Assembly: GCF_010915705.1 (NCBI RefSeq)
Contig: NZ_JAAIKE010000001.1
Location: 1,178,001 to 1,242,000, forward strand
Direction: 5' to 3'
DNA from: Pseudotabrizicola algicola
GTDB taxonomy: Bacteria > Pseudomonadota > Alphaproteobacteria > Rhodobacterales > Rhodobacteraceae
DNA: 64,000 bases
Positions 17,955-26,509 of this stretch are shown piece by piece. The translations under genes were made by a program, and so were the position numbers. The stretch's first letter is position 1. Each line of letters starts with the position of its first letter. The notes below the pieces were generated by a model, which worked only from the letters and a program-made list of their open reading frames with translations, was not told the origin of the DNA and did no database searches.

Positions 17955-18862
17955 GCCCGAACCCGCAGCGGCGGCAGCACCCGCTCGATCCGCGCGCGCA
18001 GCGGTTCATAACGCGGCGGAAGCTTGAGCGACTGGCCAAGGCTTTGCACCGGTTCATCGACCGCGAACCCCGGCGGATCGGTGGCAATCTCGAACAGCAC
18101 GCCCCCCGGCTCGCGGAAGTAGATCGCGTTGAAATACTGCCGATCCGTCACAGGCGTGGTGCGATGGCCTGCGCTCGCCAACCGCTCCATCCACTCGAGC
18201 TGCTCTGCGTCATCCTTGGTGCGAAAGGCGATGTGATGGATGGTGCCCGCCCCCTGCCGCCCCGGCTGCGCGCCCGCAACGCGGATCACATCAAGGATCC
18301 GCGCCCGCTCGGCCCCCGGCGCGATCAGGCGCTGACGCTCGGTCGCGCCGTCCTGCTCGGTCCCCGCATGTTCATAGCCGAAGACATCGGTCAGCAGGCG
18401 GATGGTCCGCTCCGGGTCACGCTCCCACAGCGTCACCGAATGAAAGCCATGCCCGTCACGGGCCTCGGCGCTTTCCACCAGCTCCACCGGCGCGCCATCG
18501 GGGTCACGCAAGGTGACGAACCGCTCGCCAAAGCGCTGCCCTGCCCCGGCGGTCGTCAGGCCGCGCACCGCAAGATCATCGGTGATACGGTCGAAATCAG
18601 CGGCCGGGATCGCATAGGCATAGGCCGAGGCCATGCCCGGCCCGGCCCGCCCCGGCCCCGCATCGGCAAAGGGAAAGAAGGTCAGGATCGTGCCCGGACT
18701 GCCCGCAGCATCCCCGTAATAGAGATGGTAGGTGCCGGGATCATCGAAGTTCACGGTCTTCTTCACCAGTTTCTGCCCCAGAACCCCGGTGACAAAATCG
18801 ACATTGGGCTGCGGTGCGCCGGAAATGGCGGTCACATGGTGGATGCCGGAAATGCTGTTCAT
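17951..18862 (-). CDS. Ring-cleaving dioxygenase, glyoxalase/VOC family (MhqO-like)
   Basis: A 303-residue protein of two VOC domains, the fold of extradiol-type dioxygenases. The metal ligands expected for the family are seen in SGIHHVT near the N-terminus, in GTIHHIAF near residue 217 and in GVLFEIATD near residue 268. The start at 18862 is fixed by a strong GAGGAGGACAAG site. It is coupled to the downstream esterase. The likely role is opening of hydroquinone-like rings during electrophile stress, inferred from family and pairing. Confidence 0.88.
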   Translation of the reverse strand: MNSISGIHHVTAISGAPQPNVDFVTGVLGQKLVKKTVNFDDPGTYHLYYGDAAGSPGTILTFFPFADAGPGRAGPGMASAYAYAIPAADFDRITDDLAVRGLTTAGAGQRFGERFVTLRDPDGAPVELVESAEARDGHGFHSVTLWERDPERTIRLLTDVFGYEHAGTEQDGATERQRLIAPGAERARILDVIRVAGAQPGRQGAGTIHHIAFRTKDDAEQLEWMERLASAGHRTTPVTDRQYFNAIYFREPGGVLFEIATDPPGFAVDEPVQSLGQSLKLPPRYEPLRARIERVLPPLRVRA

Positions 18863-18970
18863 CTTGTCCTCCTCTGCCCCCGACCGGAGGCGTTTTAGCA
18901 AAGATAGGCCAAAACACCTTGCAGATAAGCCGCAGATGCAGAGGGGAGTTGTGCAGCTTTGCACAGGATT

Positions 18971-19855
18971 TCAGGCAACCTGCGCCGCAATCCAGTCCCG
19001 AAACGCGATCAGGGGCGGCCGAGGCGGCACATCGCGCGGCCAGACAAGGTAATAGCTGCCCAGACCGCGCCCGCGCGCCGGCCATGCCGCCACCAATGTG
19101 CCCTGCCGCAGCGGCTCTTCGATCAGGAACAGAGGCAACAGGGCAACCCCGAGCCCGTGAATGGCCGCCTGCGTCATGGTGGCGAACTGGTCAAACAGCA
19201 TCCCGACCGGACGTTGCCCCGGCACCGATTGCTGCGCCAGATAGCGCCCCCACGCGCCGGGGCGGCTTTCAAGCTGCAACAGCGGCATCGCCAGCACCTC
19301 CTCGACCGCCCCCAGCGGCCTCGGCAGCAGGTCCGGCGCACACACCGGCAACACCTCTTCCTCCAGCAGCAACAGATGCTCTGCCCCGGGCCAGTCGGGC
19401 CTGCCGAAATGGATCGCCGCATCAAACCCCTCGGCAGCAAAGTCAAAGGGACGCAGCCGGGTCGACAGGTTCACCGTCACCCCCGGATGCGCCTGCGCAA
19501 AGGCAGGCAAGCGCGGTGCCAGCCACTGCACCCCGAAGGCCGGCAAGATCGCCAGCGACAGACCCCCGCCCCCCGGATTGGCCCGCAGCCGCAGCGAGGC
19601 CTGCGAAATCGCCGTCAGGCTGGCGCGCACCTGCCGCACATAATCCTGCGCCGCCGGGGTCAGGCGCAGCCGCTGCCGCTCGCGCACAAACAGCACCACA
19701 CCGAGCTGCCCCTCCAGCCCCTTCAGCGCCCGGCTCACCGCACCTTGGGTCAGCGACATCTCGGCCGCCGCCGCCGAAACCGTCCCCAGCCTGTCCACCG
19801 CCTCCAGCGCCAGCAGGGCAGGCATCGATGGCAAGAGGCGCCGCGGGCCAATCAT
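18971..19855 (-). CDS. LysR-type transcriptional regulator
   Basis: A 294-residue LysR regulator with an N-terminal winged helix-turn-helix (about 10-70; AAAAEMSLTQGAVSRALKGL) and a C-terminal effector-binding domain. The HTH resembles the GcvA subgroup. It lies 108 bases upstream of the dioxygenase in the same direction and is divergent from a glutaryl-CoA dehydrogenase gene. LysR genes (GcdR) are often found divergent from gcdH, so gcdH is the more likely target, but control of the dioxygenase pair is possible. GAGGAAAA precedes the start. Confidence 0.9.
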   Translation of the reverse strand: MIGPRRLLPSMPALLALEAVDRLGTVSAAAAEMSLTQGAVSRALKGLEGQLGVVLFVRERQRLRLTPAAQDYVRQVRASLTAISQASLRLRANPGGGGLSLAILPAFGVQWLAPRLPAFAQAHPGVTVNLSTRLRPFDFAAEGFDAAIHFGRPDWPGAEHLLLLEEEVLPVCAPDLLPRPLGAVEEVLAMPLLQLESRPGAWGRYLAQQSVPGQRPVGMLFDQFATMTQAAIHGLGVALLPLFLIEEPLRQGTLVAAWPARGRGLGSYYLVWPRDVPPRPPLIAFRDWIAAQVA

Positions 19856-19965
19856 GCATTTTCCTCATGAACCGGTGATTTGCTTTCGATAGCATTGCGC
19901 GCCAATCTGCGCAATGAAGGGCGCGGCCCCCGGCCCGCTGTGTCTGCTTGCCATTGCTGCTTTCA

Positions 19966-20004
19966 CAAATACTCCGGGGGTCCGGGGGCAGCGCCCCCCG
20001 GGAG
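19966..20004 (+). repeat. GC-rich intergenic palindromic element, copy B
   Basis: Begins CAAATACTCCGGGGGTCCGG and ends in a stem formed by CCGGGGG and CCCCCGG. It matches copies A and D in layout (A-T-rich head, CGGGGGTCCGGGGG block, closing hairpin) but differs in loop and detail. It lies in the divergent region between the LysR gene and gcdH. Confidence 0.65.
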
Positions 20005-20107
20005 CGTTGCAGCAGGCCGCGCCTTCCTGCAAGACTGTGCGATCATGTCTTGCAGGAATGATGGCCTCGTTCCAGCCGCCCGCGCAGACCAGAACCGGAG
20101 AATGACC

Positions 20108-21331
20108 ATGAGCCTTGATGCACCCGCCCTGAAAGCCAAAGACGCCCCCGATCTGGGCCGCTTCGATTGGGAAGACCCGTTCCGGCTGAATGACCAGTTG
20201 ACCGAGGAAGAGCGCATGTTGCGCGATGCCGCGCGCAGCTATGCGCAGGAAAAGCTGCAGCCGCGCGTGATCGCCGCCTATCGCGAGGAATCCACCGATC
20301 CGGCGATCTTCCGCGAAATGGGCGAGATGGGACTCTTGGGCGTCACCATCCCCGAGGCTTATGGCGGGCTTGGCGCCTCTTATGTCGCCTACGGTCTCGT
20401 CGCGCGGGAGGTGGAGCGGGTGGATTCGGGCTATCGCAGCATGATGAGCGTGCAATCCAGCCTCGTGATGTATCCGATCTATGCCTATGGCACAGAGGCG
20501 CAGCGCCAGAAGTATCTGCCCAGACTGGCCTCGGGCGAATGGATCGGCTGTTTCGGGCTGACCGAGCCCGATGCGGGCTCTGACCCCGCGGGCATGAAGA
20601 CCGTGGCCCGAAAAACCGCTGGCGGCTATGTGCTCAACGGCGCGAAGATGTGGATTTCCAACGCGCCGATCGCCGATGTTTTCGTGGTCTGGGCCAAATC
20701 CGAAGCGCACGGTGGTAAGATCAAGGGTTTCGTCCTCGACAAGGGCACCAAGGGGCTGTCCGCTCCCAAGATCGGCGGCAAGCTTTCCCTGCGCGCCTCG
20801 ATCACCGGAGAGATCGTGCTCAAGGATGTCGAGGTCGGGGAAGATGCGCTCCTGCCGAATGTCGAAGGGCTCAAAGGCCCCTTCGGTTGTCTGAACCGCG
20901 CCCGCTACGGCATTGCATGGGGGGTGATGGGCTCGGCCGAATTCTGCCTGCATGCGGCGCGGCAATACGGGCTTGACCGCAAGCAGTTTGGCAAGCCGCT
21001 GGCACAGACGCAGCTTTTCCAGCTCAAGCTTGCCAACATGATGACCGACATCAGCCTTGGCCTCCAAGGCGCCCTGCAGGTGGGTCGCCTGCTCGATCAG
21101 GCCAATGCCGCGCCCGAGATGATTTCCATCATCAAACGCAACAATTGCGGCAAGGCGCTCGAGGCCGCCCGCATGGCGCGGGACATGCATGGCGGTAACG
21201 GCATTCAGGAAGACTACCAGATCATGCGCCACATGGTGAACCTTGAAACGGTCAACACCTATGAAGGCACGCATGATGTGCATGCCTTGATCCTCGGCCG
21301 CGCCATCACTGGTCTGCAGGCGTTTTTCTAG
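20108..21331 (+). CDS. gcdH: Glutaryl-CoA dehydrogenase (acyl-CoA dehydrogenase family)
   Basis: A 407-residue FAD enzyme that oxidatively decarboxylates glutaryl-CoA to crotonyl-CoA in lysine and aromatic degradation. GcdH-like features are [18 protein letters not shown] near the N-terminus, the FAD-binding [14 protein letters not shown], and the catalytic Glu in [19 protein letters not shown] at the C-terminus. The ATG at 20108 is preferred to that at 20102 because of its spacing from CGGAGA. The substrate is inferred from overall resemblance and the divergent LysR gene. Confidence 0.88.
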   Translation: MSLDAPALKAKDAPDLGRFDWEDPFRLNDQLTEEERMLRDAARSYAQEKLQPRVIAAYREESTDPAIFREMGEMGLLGVTIPEAYGGLGASYVAYGLVAREVERVDSGYRSMMSVQSSLVMYPIYAYGTEAQRQKYLPRLASGEWIGCFGLTEPDAGSDPAGMKTVARKTAGGYVLNGAKMWISNAPIADVFVVWAKSEAHGGKIKGFVLDKGTKGLSAPKIGGKLSLRASITGEIVLKDVEVGEDALLPNVEGLKGPFGCLNRARYGIAWGVMGSAEFCLHAARQYGLDRKQFGKPLAQTQLFQLKLANMMTDISLGLQGALQVGRLLDQANAAPEMISIIKRNNCGKALEAARMARDMHGGNGIQEDYQIMRHMVNLETVNTYEGTHDVHALILGRAITGLQAFF

Positions 21332-21370
21332 GCCGATCAAGTGCCTGCGGGGCGGCCAGCTTGTGGGGGT

Positions 21371-21389
21371 GGGGGCAGGCCCTGCCCCC
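21371..21389 (+). terminator. GC hairpin downstream of gcdH
   Basis: Stem GGGGGCAG (21371-21378) and CTGCCCCC (21382-21389), 40 bases after the gcdH stop, followed by TCCCCGCGGTGCGGGG, which can form a second hairpin. There is no T-run. The rest of the 233-base gap to the next gene holds an AT-rich stretch near 21455-21490 that is a plausible promoter for mcp. Confidence 0.45.
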
Positions 21390-21564
21390 CTCCCCGCGGT
21401 GCGGGGCCCTCGCCTTGCCCCACATTCAGGTAAGGGTCCGGCCGCACCGGAAAATTGCTAGAAGTTTTGACATTAGGAGAAGTTTAGGAGCGCGTCGCGC
21501 ATGCTGGCCCGAAGGATAGGGCGCGGTCTGTCAGGCCCCGCCTTCAGCGGGACGGAGCGTGACG

Positions 21565-24513
21565 ATGAAACGAACAAGCCTTACCCTTCTCTTGCCAGCG
21601 GTTTTCGTGCTCTCGCTTCTGGTCTTGCTGGGCGGCTACGCCACCATCGTGCTGGGCAACATGCGCAGCGCCCTTATGGCGCAGGCGATAGAGGCGATGC
21701 AGGCCGCCACCGCACGTTCCGCGCACCGCGTCTCGACGTGGTTCGACAGCACGGAGACAACGCTGCGCTCTGCCGCCGGCACGAAACTCACAAGGGACAG
21801 CATCCAGCAGCTTTCGGTCATCCTGCGCGCCCAGGGCGCAGAGGCGACGGGCTTCCTCCAACGCACCTATGTCGACCCGAACCGCGAAATCGGCACCGCC
21901 CGCGACACGTTCGACTATTCGGCCGACCGCAGCGCCTACGGGCTGACCCATGCCAAAGTGCATGATTTCTTCCGGACCATGCGGCGCGAGCATGACTTCT
22001 ACGACGTCTTCCTCTTCGATGCCGAGGGCACGCTTGTCTACACCGTCACGAAAGAGCCGGATCTGGGTCAGAATGCGGTGACCGGTGATCTGGCACAGAC
22101 ACCGCTGGGTGCCGCCTTTCGCCGCGCCATTGCAGCGGAACCGGCGGCGATGGTTTTTGAAGACTTCGCCCCCTACGTCTATTCCAAAGACAATCCGGCC
22201 AGCTTTCTGGCTTACGGCGTCGAGGATGCGACGGGTCGCAAGATAGGGGTTCTGGCCATCCAGATTCCGATTGATCTGCTGACCAGACTTGTCAGCGACG
22301 ATGGCACGGGCAGCGAAACCTATGCCTTTACCTTGCTCGGCACCAACGGCTATTACTGGACACGTCAGGCAGACAGGGTTATCTCGGGGCGCGAGCCGAT
22401 ACAGACCGCGCAGGTGGTCGCTGCCCAGCGCGGCGAAACCGGAGCGCTGCGGGATGCCAGAAGCAGCAGCGGCCAGCCCATTCTTGCCGCTTTCCAGCCG
22501 GTGACAGAGCCAGACCTTGGCTGGGCCATCGTGACCGAACAGGATGAATCCCGTATCTCGGCCCCGGTCGACAAGGAAGTTCGGCGCACATTGCTGGCTT
22601 TGGCCGCACTGGGCCTTGCCGCGCTTGGCATCGGCTATGCGATGGGCCGATGGGTTGCCCGTCCGCTGGCCCAGCTGACGCGGGCAACGATCGCCATGCT
22701 CGCGCGCGAACCGGCCACCATCGGCTATACAGCGCGCCGCGATGAGGTGGGCGCCTTGGCCCGCGGACTGGAGGCGCTTCGCGACGAACAGGCCGATGCC
22801 GACGCCAACCGGGTCGAGATGCTGTTCAAGGGCAAGGCCTTTGCAACCACCAGCACGGCGATGATGATGTCGGACGCGGATGGCAAGCTGCTCTATGTCA
22901 ACGCGGCCCTGATCGAACTGTTTCGCCGCAACCTGCCGGAAATGCGGGCCCGCTTTCCCGATCTGGACCCTGACCATCTGGTGGGGCGCAACATTTCGGT
23001 CTTTCATGTCGACCACCGCGCAAATACCGCGAAAATGACAAACCCCGCGAATGCCCAGATGGAATCCGACATCCAGATCGGAGATCAGGTGTTTGCCCTG
23101 TCGATCAGCGCCGTCGACGATGATGATGGCAGCCGCGCGGGCTATGTCGTCGTTTGGGAAAATGTCAGCGAAGAACGCCGCAACAACGCCATTCTTGCTG
23201 CCGTCAATGCAGCGCAGGTCGTGTTCGAAATCGGCCTCGACGGGCGCATAACGAAGCTGAACGCGATGGCCAAGGCCGTCTATCTCTATGATGAACCTGC
23301 GCTTTTGGGCCAGCACATCGGCATCTTGTTCAAGGCTGGCAAAGCGGAAGCAGATGCAACGCTGGCCCGCGCGCTTGCCGCCGGACATTTGAGCGAATTG
23401 CACCACCGCATCGCGCGCGACGGGAGCGACCGTTTCGTGATCTGCAACATGAATGTCATCCGCAATCGCCGGGGCGAGGCGCAGCATGTGGTCGCCATCT
23501 GCACCGACCAGACCGCGGAAACCACTTTCCGCAGCGCGACGGAACGCAGCCTGCAGGCACGGGCCGTCGAGCAGCAGCAGGTTGTCGATTCGCTGCGCGC
23601 CGCGCTTGACGCCTTGGCCGAGGGGGACCTGTCAGCGCAGATCGACACCCCCTTCCCCCCCGATTACGAGGCGCTGCGCATCAACTGCAATCAGGCCGCG
23701 CAAAGCCTGTCAGACACCTTGGCGCGCGTGGCGCAGGTCACCGCTTCTATCCTGGGCAGCGCAGACAGCATCGCTACTGCTGCCGCCGATCTGTCCCGCC
23801 GCACCGAAAGCCAGGCGGCCACGCTGGAGCAGACCGCGGCTGCGCTCGATACGCTCACGTCCAATGTGCGCTCAGCCACGGAAAGCACGCTCAAGGCCGG
23901 GGGCAAGGTCCGATCCGCCCATGACGAGGCGTGCAACAACGGCGGCGTCGTGCGGCAGGCCATCGAGGCAATGACCGCGATCGAGCAGTCGTCGCATCAG
24001 ATATCGAAGATCATTTCGGTCATCGATGACATTGCATTTCAGACCAACCTGCTCGCCTTGAACGCCGGGGTGGAAGCCGCGCGCGCCGGGGATGCCGGAC
24101 GGGGTTTTGCCGTGGTTGCCGCCGAGGTTCGGGCGCTTGCGCAGCGGTCTTCTGACGCCGCCAAGGAGATCAAGCAACTGATTTCCCACTCCGAGCTGGA
24201 GGTCAGCACAGGGGCAGAGCTTGTCGGCCAAAGCGGTCGTGCGGTCGAAGCGATCGTTTCGGACGTGGCCGCGATCAGTGGCATCATGCAAGAGATCGCA
24301 CGGGCAGCCCAAGACCAATCAAGCTCTCTGGCCGAAATCAACGCAGGTGTTGCCGTGCTTGACAAGGTGACCCAGCAGAACGCGGTCATGGTGGAACAGT
24401 CCACCGCAGCAAGCACCCTTCTCAAGCAAGAGGCTGATAAGCTGTCCCATCTTTTGTCAGGCTTCACGTTCAACCAAGTCAATGTGAACCAGAGGCCCTC
24501 TTGTGCCGCCTGA
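21565..24513 (+). CDS. Methyl-accepting chemotaxis protein with periplasmic sensor and two PAS domains
   Basis: A 982-residue chemoreceptor. Layout: transmembrane helix about 8-30, periplasmic Cache-like sensor to about 338, second helix about 341-360, HAMP about 361-412, two PAS domains (about 422-535 and 545-660), a second HAMP-like stretch, then the signalling coiled coil with hairpin tip IDDIAFQTNLLALNAGVEAA at about 820. There is no C-terminal NWETF-type tether. The PAS domains between membrane and signalling domain suggest it integrates an internal redox or metabolic cue with an external ligand. ATG 21565 is placed by GGGACGGAG upstream; a GTG lies two codons before. The 3' end overlaps cheB by 11 bases. 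Confidence 0.93.
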   Translation: MKRTSLTLLLPAVFVLSLLVLLGGYATIVLGNMRSALMAQAIEAMQAATARSAHRVSTWFDSTETTLRSAAGTKLTRDSIQQLSVILRAQGAEATGFLQRTYVDPNREIGTARDTFDYSADRSAYGLTHAKVHDFFRTMRREHDFYDVFLFDAEGTLVYTVTKEPDLGQNAVTGDLAQTPLGAAFRRAIAAEPAAMVFEDFAPYVYSKDNPASFLAYGVEDATGRKIGVLAIQIPIDLLTRLVSDDGTGSETYAFTLLGTNGYYWTRQADRVISGREPIQTAQVVAAQRGETGALRDARSSSGQPILAAFQPVTEPDLGWAIVTEQDESRISAPVDKEVRRTLLALAALGLAALGIGYAMGRWVARPLAQLTRATIAMLAREPATIGYTARRDEVGALARGLEALRDEQADADANRVEMLFKGKAFATTSTAMMMSDADGKLLYVNAALIELFRRNLPEMRARFPDLDPDHLVGRNISVFHVDHRANTAKMTNPANAQMESDIQIGDQVFALSISAVDDDDGSRAGYVVVWENVSEERRNNAILAAVNAAQVVFEIGLDGRITKLNAMAKAVYLYDEPALLGQHIGILFKAGKAEADATLARALAAGHLSELHHRIARDGSDRFVICNMNVIRNRRGEAQHVVAICTDQTAETTFRSATERSLQARAVEQQQVVDSLRAALDALAEGDLSAQIDTPFPPDYEALRINCNQAAQSLSDTLARVAQVTASILGSADSIATAAADLSRRTESQAATLEQTAAALDTLTSNVRSATESTLKAGGKVRSAHDEACNNGGVVRQAIEAMTAIEQSSHQISKIISVIDDIAFQTNLLALNAGVEAARAGDAGRGFAVVAAEVRALAQRSSDAAKEIKQLISHSELEVSTGAELVGQSGRAVEAIVSDVAAISGIMQEIARAAQDQSSSLAEINAGVAVLDKVTQQNAVMVEQSTAASTLLKQEADKLSHLLSGFTFNQVNVNQRPSCAA

Positions 24514-25153
24514 AATGCCCTTTGCGCCGCCTTCCGCCCCCGTCAAGGACATGGCCGGCGGCCGCGTCATCGTGATTGGCGCGTCGACCGGCGGGGTCGA
24601 GGCGCTGCACATCCTGCTGGCCGCCTTCCCCCGCGATTGTCCGCCCACGATCATCGTGCAACACATGCGCCCCGCCTTCGTTGACAGCTTTGTCGACGGG
24701 CTGAACCGCAGCTGCCCGGCAGAGGTTGTTCTGGCCAAGGACCGTGACCTTGTAAGGCCGGGCCGCGTGCAGGTTGCCCCTGCGGGCGATCTGCACCTGA
24801 TGCTGAGCCCGCATCCCCCGGTGACCCTTCGGCTCAAGGAGGGGCCGCTGATGCATGGGCATCGTCCGGCGGTTGACCCTTTGTTCCTTTCGGCCGCAGC
24901 ATTGACACCCCCCCCGGTCGCCGCGCTTTTGACGGGGATGGGCCGCGACGGGGCCGAGGGGCTTTTGCGCATCCGGACCGCAGGAGGCTATACTATTGCA
25001 CAGGATGAGGCCAGCGCCGTCGTCTACGGCATGCCGCGGGCGGCACGCGACCTCGGAGCGGCGGACCAGATCCTGCCCCTCGGCGCGATAGCCGCCGCTT
25101 TGCTCAAAGCTGCCGCACAACCACCTCAGAGACAACACAGGCAAGGCCCATGA
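24503..25153 (+). CDS. cheB: CheB methylesterase domain protein lacking a receiver domain
   Basis: Removes methyl groups from (and deamidates) chemoreceptors for adaptation. The catalytic triad is intact: S28 in GASTGG, H54 in QHM and D149 in GMGRDG. At 216 residues it consists only of the methylesterase domain; the normal N-terminal phospho-receiver and linker (about 140 residues) are absent, so it cannot be activated by CheA in the usual way. The likely start is GTG 24503 with AGAGGCC five bases before; ATG 24515 is an alternative. It overlaps mcp upstream and cheD downstream. Confidence 0.9.
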   Translation: MPPEMPFAPPSAPVKDMAGGRVIVIGASTGGVEALHILLAAFPRDCPPTIIVQHMRPAFVDSFVDGLNRSCPAEVVLAKDRDLVRPGRVQVAPAGDLHLMLSPHPPVTLRLKEGPLMHGHRPAVDPLFLSAAALTPPPVAALLTGMGRDGAEGLLRIRTAGGYTIAQDEASAVVYGMPRAARDLGAADQILPLGAIAAALLKAAAQPPQRQHRQGP

Positions 25154-25671
25154 TAAAAAACACGGAGCGGCTGAGGATGGTCATTCAAGGTGAATATCAG
25201 GTTTCATCCGATCCCAATGACGTGCTGACGACGATTTTGGGCTCTTGCGTGGCGGCCTTCATGCGCGATCCGGTGGCAGGAGTTGGCGGGTTGAACCATT
25301 TTCTGTTGCCCGGAAATGACCCCAGCGACAGAAACGCCATGAAATACGGGCTGAATGTGATGGAACTGCTGATCAACACATTGATTCAGGCGGGCGCGCG
25401 GCGCGACAGGCTAGAAGCGAAGCTGTTTGGCGGCGGACGCATGGTGCCGGGCCTGACCGATATTGGCGCATCCAATGCCCGCTTTGCGGAAGATTTTTTG
25501 CGCCGGGAAGGTATTCGATACCTTGGCGGCAGCCTTGGGGGGGATCACGGCCGCAAGATCCGGGTATGGCCCGTCTCGGGACAAGTGCAGCAAATGAAAC
25601 TGCCCGTGACCGAGGTCAGGGAGATCCCGCGAAAGCTGCCGCCGCCGCGCGGCGAGGTGGTGCTGTTCTGA
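25150..25671 (+). CDS. cheD: Chemoreceptor glutamine deamidase CheD
   Basis: Deamidates glutamine side chains in chemoreceptors and can act with CheC-type phosphatases. The 173-residue protein has the conserved catalytic Cys C33 in TTILGSCVAAF and His H50 in GGLNHFLLPG, followed by YGLNVMELLIN. It starts within the cheB stop (ATGA). The last codons (GEVVLF) and stop form one arm of a 12-bp inverted repeat with the end of the convergent gene. Confidence 0.95.
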   Translation: MIKNTERLRMVIQGEYQVSSDPNDVLTTILGSCVAAFMRDPVAGVGGLNHFLLPGNDPSDRNAMKYGLNVMELLINTLIQAGARRDRLEAKLFGGGRMVPGLTDIGASNARFAEDFLRREGIRYLGGSLGGDHGRKIRVWPVSGQVQQMKLPVTEVREIPRKLPPPRGEVVLF

Positions 25672-25698
25672 TCCGCTACGCGAGCCTCAGAACAGCAC
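25660..25698. terminator. 12-bp inverted repeat spanning two convergent stop codons
   Basis: GTGCTGTTCTGA (25660-25671) and its exact reverse complement TCAGAACAGCAC (25687-25698) flank a 15-base spacer. Each arm encodes Val-Leu-Phe-stop of the gene running into it (cheD on plus, the 134-residue protein on minus). It may serve as a shared bidirectional terminator, although there is no T-run. Confidence 0.6.
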
Positions 25699-26091
25699 AA
25701 TGGCAGGGGCAGCGTCCTGCGGCGCTGCCGCCCGCAGTACCCGCGACAGGCTTTCGAGCCGTGGCAAATCCAAAAGCGGCTCAAGCTCCGGATCGGGCTG
25801 GTCGGGCAGACGCTGTGCCACAGCCGCGAGGATTTCGGACAATCCCGTCAACTCCTGCATCATCAGGTCGAGCCCCTGAAGGCGCTGTCTCAACGACGGC
25901 TGGTCCGCCTTGCTTTCGTTCCCCTGCGCCTGATCCCGCGCGACGATTGCGCCTTCGATCTGCCGCAGGCCCTCGGCAATGTGCACCAGATGCTCTGCGC
26001 TGCGCAGCACCGTGCTGCGCGCGCTCAGCACGGAGCCATTGGCTGCGCCATGATGGTCAGCTGCCCCGCCGCTCCGCTGTGGCTCTTCCAT
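25687..26091 (-). CDS. Unrecognised chemotaxis-operon protein, possible CheZ-like CheY phosphatase
   Basis: A 134-residue helical protein, last gene of the minus-strand che operon and coupled to cheY by ATGA. I do not recognise a family with certainty. Residues 66-96 form a helix reading LDLMMQELTGLSEIL, which resembles the CheZ active helix (QDLTGQ): a D-x-x-x-Q pair is present at D75/Q79 and ELTG at 80-83. A proline-rich flexible tail follows and ends in the hydrophobic peptide IVLF, recalling the CheY-docking C-terminus of CheZ. The start at 26091 is chosen for the overlap with cheY. CheT/CheS-type accessory proteins are alternatives. Confidence 0.6.
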   Translation of the reverse strand: MEEPQRSGGAADHHGAANGSVLSARSTVLRSAEHLVHIAEGLRQIEGAIVARDQAQGNESKADQPSLRQRLQGLDLMMQELTGLSEILAAVAQRLPDQPDPELEPLLDLPRLESLSRVLRAAAPQDAAPAIVLF

Positions 26092-26474
26092 CAGATCGGC
26101 CCGACAACCCGTTCGATACAATCGCGCATGCCTTCGCGGGTAAAGGGTTTGGTGATCATATTGTTCATTCCCAGCGCGCGGCCCCGGGCCACGATGGTCG
26201 CATCGGCCCGCCCCGTCACCAGAATGAAGCCCATCCGTTCGATCCCCCTGGTTCTGCGGATGCCTTCGAGCAAGCCGAGGCCGTCGAGTCCGGGCATGTG
26301 ATAATCGGAAATCACCAGATGCACCGGCTTTTGAACCAAGGAGCGCAAGGCTTCTTCCCCGTCGGCGCAGGTGCGATAGCCTTCGACCTGCATCCAGTCG
26401 AGTGCTTGGGTGATCAGGCCGCGGCTGACGGCCGTGTCATCTACCACCATGATTTTCAGGTCTTCGCGCTTCAT
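26091..26474 (-). CDS. cheY: CheY-like single-domain response regulator
   Basis: A 127-residue receiver with all phosphorylation residues: acidic pair D11/D12, phospho-acceptor D57 in ISDYHMPG, T87 and K109 in MITKPF. It has no output domain, so it works by binding the flagellar switch or as a phosphate sink. It is the second CheY of the operon, after cheR. I chose ATG 26474 (MKREDLKIMVVDD) because upstream codons are not conserved. It overlaps the following gene by four bases. Confidence 0.93.
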   Translation of the reverse strand: MKREDLKIMVVDDTAVSRGLITQALDWMQVEGYRTCADGEEALRSLVQKPVHLVISDYHMPGLDGLGLLEGIRRTRGIERMGFILVTGRADATIVARGRALGMNNMITKPFTREGMRDCIERVVGPI

Positions 26475-26509
26475 TTCAGCCCCCTCGTCTATGTTGGTTA
26501 CGCCGCAGT

